Source of the DNA: Flavobacterium lotistagni
GTDB lineage: Bacteria > Bacteroidota > Bacteroidia > Flavobacteriales > Flavobacteriaceae
DNA: 64,000 nt
Assembly: GCF_011392125.1 (NCBI RefSeq)
Contig: NZ_JAAJBU010000001.1
Span: 590,014-654,013, forward strand
Direction of reading: 5' to 3'
Numbering within the stretch: position 1 is the first letter of the stretch; each line of letters starts with the position of its first letter. The notes under the pieces were generated by a model. That model saw nothing but the letters and a program-made list of their open reading frames with translations, ran no database searches and had not been told where the DNA came from. Shown here piece after piece: positions 61,959 through 64,000 of this stretch. Position numbers and translations under genes: made by a program.

Positions 61959-62510
61959 ATGAACTTTAATGCGTTTCCGCTCGAAGGATGTTATTGTATT
62001 GAGCCACTTATTTTTGACGACAACCGCGGTTATTTTATGGAGAGTTTCAACGAGAAAACTTTTGCTGAAAAGACCGGTCAGTCCATTCATTTCGTTCAAG
62101 ACAACCAATCGTTTTCTTCTAAAGGTGTTTTAAGAGGTTTGCATTATCAAGTAGGCGAGCACGCTCAATCCAAATTGATACGTGTGTTATCAGGAGAAAT
62201 ACTAGATATTGCCGTAGATATTCGCCCGGGATCTGTCACTTTTGGAGAATATGTTTCGATTGTTTTATCTGCACAGAATCAGAAGCAATTTTTTATCCCC
62301 AAAGGATTTGCACATGGATTTTTAGTATTGAGCGAAACAGCCACTATTTTTTATAAATGTGACAATTTCTATAACAAGGCTTCAGAAGGCGGTATTATCT
62401 ATAATGATCCTAAACTAAATATAGACTGGCAATTGCCCGATACCGAACTTATCCTTTCCGAGAAAGATGCCATTTTACCCACTTTAGAAAACGCAAGGCA
62501 AGCATGGTAG
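61959..62510 (+). CDS. rfbC: dTDP-4-dehydrorhamnose 3,5-epimerase
   Basis: 183 residues from the ATG at 61959. The cupin has FVQDNQSFSSKGVLRGLHYQ (with the catalytic His), DIAVDIRPGS and GFAHGFLVLSE. It inverts C3 and C5 of the keto sugar. It overlaps rfbD by 7 bases. Confidence 0.94.
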   Translation: MNFNAFPLEGCYCIEPLIFDDNRGYFMESFNEKTFAEKTGQSIHFVQDNQSFSSKGVLRGLHYQVGEHAQSKLIRVLSGEILDIAVDIRPGSVTFGEYVSIVLSAQNQKQFFIPKGFAHGFLVLSETATIFYKCDNFYNKASEGGIIYNDPKLNIDWQLPDTELILSEKDAILPTLENARQAW

Positions 62511-63343
62511 TGGCAGTAATTGGAGCCGCAGGTCAATTGGGGCAAGCCTTGCAACATATCTCTAAAGATTACTCTGGGATTGTCTTTCACTTTTTTAATT
62601 CGCAAGAAATTGATATCGCCCAAAAGGAAAAGATTGAGTCAGCTTGGAATAATATCAAACCAGATTATTGTATCAATGCAGCAGCTTATACAGCAGTTGA
62701 CAAAGCAGAATCTGAACCGGAAAAAGCAAGACAAATCAACGTATTAGGGCCGAAAAATTTGGCTGAGGTTTGCCATGAAAACGACTGTACTTTACTGCAC
62801 ATTTCTACCGATTTTGTTTTTGATGGTCAGCAAAAAAAAACTTATAAAGAAACAGATTTGCCTCACCCAATTAATGTATATGGGCAGACCAAACTAGAGG
62901 GTGAAATAGCTGTGATGCAAACAGTGAAAAAACATTTCATTGTTAGAACTTCTTGGGTGTTTTCACAGTTCGGAAATAATTTTATGAAAACCATGCTTCG
63001 GCTGGCAGGCGAAAGAAACGAATTAAGTGTGGTAGACGATCAACTCGGATCTCCAACACATGCGATTGACTTGGCTAAAATGCTGTTGACAATCGTCCAA
63101 AGCCAAAACCAGAGCTACGGAATTTATCATTACTGCAACCAAGGGCAAACTTCATGGTATGGTCTGGCGAAGGCAATTTTTGAACGGTATAAAGTTAAAA
63201 TCAAACTCAAACCCATAACGACATCAGCATATCCAACGCCCGCAAAACGACCATCCAACAGTGCTCTCGATACATGTAAAATCTGCGATACTTTCGGGGT
63301 TTCTATACCGCATTGGCAAGAATCTTTGGAGCGATATTCATAA
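62504..63343 (+). CDS. rfbD: dTDP-4-dehydrorhamnose reductase
   Basis: 279 residues. The Rossmann motif is VIGAAGQLGQAL (start), and the SDR active residues occur as STDFVFDGQ and INVYGQTKLEGE (Y-x-x-x-K). It performs the last reduction to dTDP-rhamnose. The dehydratase gene rfbB, which makes the substrate of RfbC, is not in this cluster. Terminator follows. Confidence 0.94.
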   Translation: MVVAVIGAAGQLGQALQHISKDYSGIVFHFFNSQEIDIAQKEKIESAWNNIKPDYCINAAAYTAVDKAESEPEKARQINVLGPKNLAEVCHENDCTLLHISTDFVFDGQQKKTYKETDLPHPINVYGQTKLEGEIAVMQTVKKHFIVRTSWVFSQFGNNFMKTMLRLAGERNELSVVDDQLGSPTHAIDLAKMLLTIVQSQNQSYGIYHYCNQGQTSWYGLAKAIFERYKVKIKLKPITTSAYPTPAKRPSNSALDTCKICDTFGVSIPHWQESLERYS

Positions 63344-63376
63344 AAAAAGAGGAACTTAATCCTCTTTTTCTTTGTT
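63343..63376. terminator. Bidirectional terminator between rfbD and the adhesin gene
   Basis: Perfect 10-bp stem AAAAAGAGGA (63344-63353) / TCCTCTTTTT (63360-63369) with a 6-base loop; T-run beyond. Confidence 0.85.
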
Positions 63377-63377
63377 T

Positions 63378-64000
63378 TTATTCCTTGATTATTTTAAAGA
63401 CCTGCCACTTTGTTTCCGCACGCAGTTGTAGTAAGTACATTCCTGCCGGCCAATCGCGCATTTCGATGGTATTGGTGTTTTGTAAGCGACCTTTTTTGAG
63501 TTGCTTTCCATCGATAGCATAGAGCTCGTAATCAACAGAGTCTTTACTTACATGAATATTATCTTTGAACGGGTTGGGGTAAACCATTAATATTTTGAGT
63601 TGATTTTCACCGGTTCCAAGTAATTCTTCAACCGTAATTTCAATATCAAACGAAGCACTTCCGCCTGAATTAAAAGCCGTCACAGTATAAACCGTCAAAG
63701 CTGAAACCGAAGTTGGTGTTCCAGAAATGGCACCGGTTGCGGTATCGAAAAGAAGCCCGTCAGGCAAAGCCGGATTGATGCTATAAGCTGTAACTGCACC
63801 ACCAGAAACTGTCGGCATTAAACTGGAAATTGTTGTTCCAACTGAGAACATATTTGAAGCGTTGTAAGTCAAGCCAAACGGCGCAACATCGTTCACAGTA
63901 ATCGATAAATCAAACGAAGCACTTCCGCCTGAATTAAAAGCCGTCACGGTATAAACCGTCAAAGCTGAAACCGAAGTTGGTGTTCCAGAAATGGCACCAG
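63378..64000 (-). CDS. T9SS-secreted repeat adhesin, 3' part only (runs off the right edge)
   Basis: The open frame continues past the right edge; the start is not in the window. The C-terminal ~80 residues form a T9SS type A sorting domain (ILMVYPNPFKDNIHVS, WPAGMYLLQLRAETKWQVFKIIKE). Upstream are putative Ig-like (He_PIG) repeats with the pattern P-D-G-L-L-F-D-T-A-T-G-A-I-S-G-T-P-T and TVYTVTAFNSGGSASF, each 88 residues. It should be exported and attached to the cell surface. Confidence 0.88.
   Translation of the reverse strand, partial: GAISGTPTSVSALTVYTVTAFNSGGSASFDLSITVNDVAPFGLTYNASNMFSVGTTISSLMPTVSGGAVTAYSINPALPDGLLFDTATGAISGTPTSVSALTVYTVTAFNSGGSASFDIEITVEELLGTGENQLKILMVYPNPFKDNIHVSKDSVDYELYAIDGKQLKKGRLQNTNTIEMRDWPAGMYLLQLRAETKWQVFKIIKE
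63646..64000. repeat. 264-base tandem repeat in the adhesin gene
   Basis: Bases 63646-63736 and 63910-64000 agree at 89 of 91 positions. The offset is exactly 264 bases (88 codons), so the gene is extending by unit duplication; further units may lie outside the window. Confidence 0.88.

Noticed and set aside
1..64000. Search for CRISPR arrays, insertion sequences, restriction or toxin-antitoxin modules
   Set aside because: No evenly spaced short repeats, transposase motifs or paired toxin genes are seen.

Overview
The window reads as chromosome of a Flavobacterium-like member of the Bacteroidota. Three kinds of evidence support this. The families present are typical of the phylum (DUF3078, DUF2480, DUF4837, DUF4175, T9SS type A sorting domains, a LysM-rich MltD-like transglycosylase, a GIN-domain protein). 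Start sites are repeatedly preceded by the Bacteroidota -7 element TAnnTTTG, often without a clear Shine-Dalgarno sequence. The SUF operon has a Bacteroidota-style gene order. I see no insertion sequence, prophage or CRISPR array. Most of the window is core genome, with accessory features at both edges and around a tRNA-Cys.

Layout. 1-841: 5' part of a secreted adhesin-like gene. 1.0-3.2 kb: hflX and a DUF3078 outer-membrane protein. 3.3-10.4 kb: a minus-strand iron-sulfur operon (sufA-type, sufB, sufC, sufD, sufS, a lipoprotein, sufE, a DUF59 protein, DUF2480), with a dispersed hairpin repeat between sufD and sufS. 10.5-21 kb: plus-strand genes for a DUF898 membrane protein, M48 peptidase, MBL hydrolase, MarR regulator, S8 and M1 peptidases, RNase P protein, S41 peptidase and a tandem OmpA protein. 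21-26 kb: GNAT, DUF4837 lipoprotein, LysM transglycosylase and pgk. 26-31.7 kb: holB, a DoxX-like protein, a PIF1-like helicase, an SGNH-like protein and OmpH/Skp. 31.7-38.7 kb: an overlapping operon DUF4175-ybeY-mnmG-lipoprotein-methyltransferase that contains two ParB-type parS sites inside or at the edge of coding sequence. 38.9-45.5 kb: gltX, a beta-barrel protein, an SPFH protein, a small envelope-stress-like operon and glnS. 45.6-50.7 kb: folB, tRNA-Cys with a duplicated 3' end, a small T9SS cargo gene, a LysE exporter, a GIN protein and RNase R. 51.09-51.67 kb: an AT-rich gene-free stretch with clustered DnaA-box-like 9-mers. 51.7-60.1 kb: rpiB, tex, tatA, M23 peptidase, SdpI-like, GH3-family, a CarboxypepD_reg-like protein and a nucleosidase-like DUF6909 protein. 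60.1-63.3 kb: a Wzz-like protein with rfbA, rfbC and rfbD (no rfbB). 63.4-64 kb: the 3' end of a repeat-containing T9SS adhesin.

The strongest point is replication and segregation architecture. One perfect and one near-perfect parS flank mnmG, and about 16 kb away lies the AT-rich stretch with repeated (N3)TCAACA boxes. Gene direction changes there: almost every gene to the right is on the plus strand, and most genes for about 30 kb to the left are on the minus strand. I infer that the chromosomal origin is at about 51.1-51.65 kb, although dnaA is not in the window. Other points of interest are a terminator-like hairpin that contains the start codon of the DUF4837 gene, the tRNA-Cys 3' duplication that resembles an integration scar, and the uncharacterised nucleosidase-like protein at 58.4 kb.
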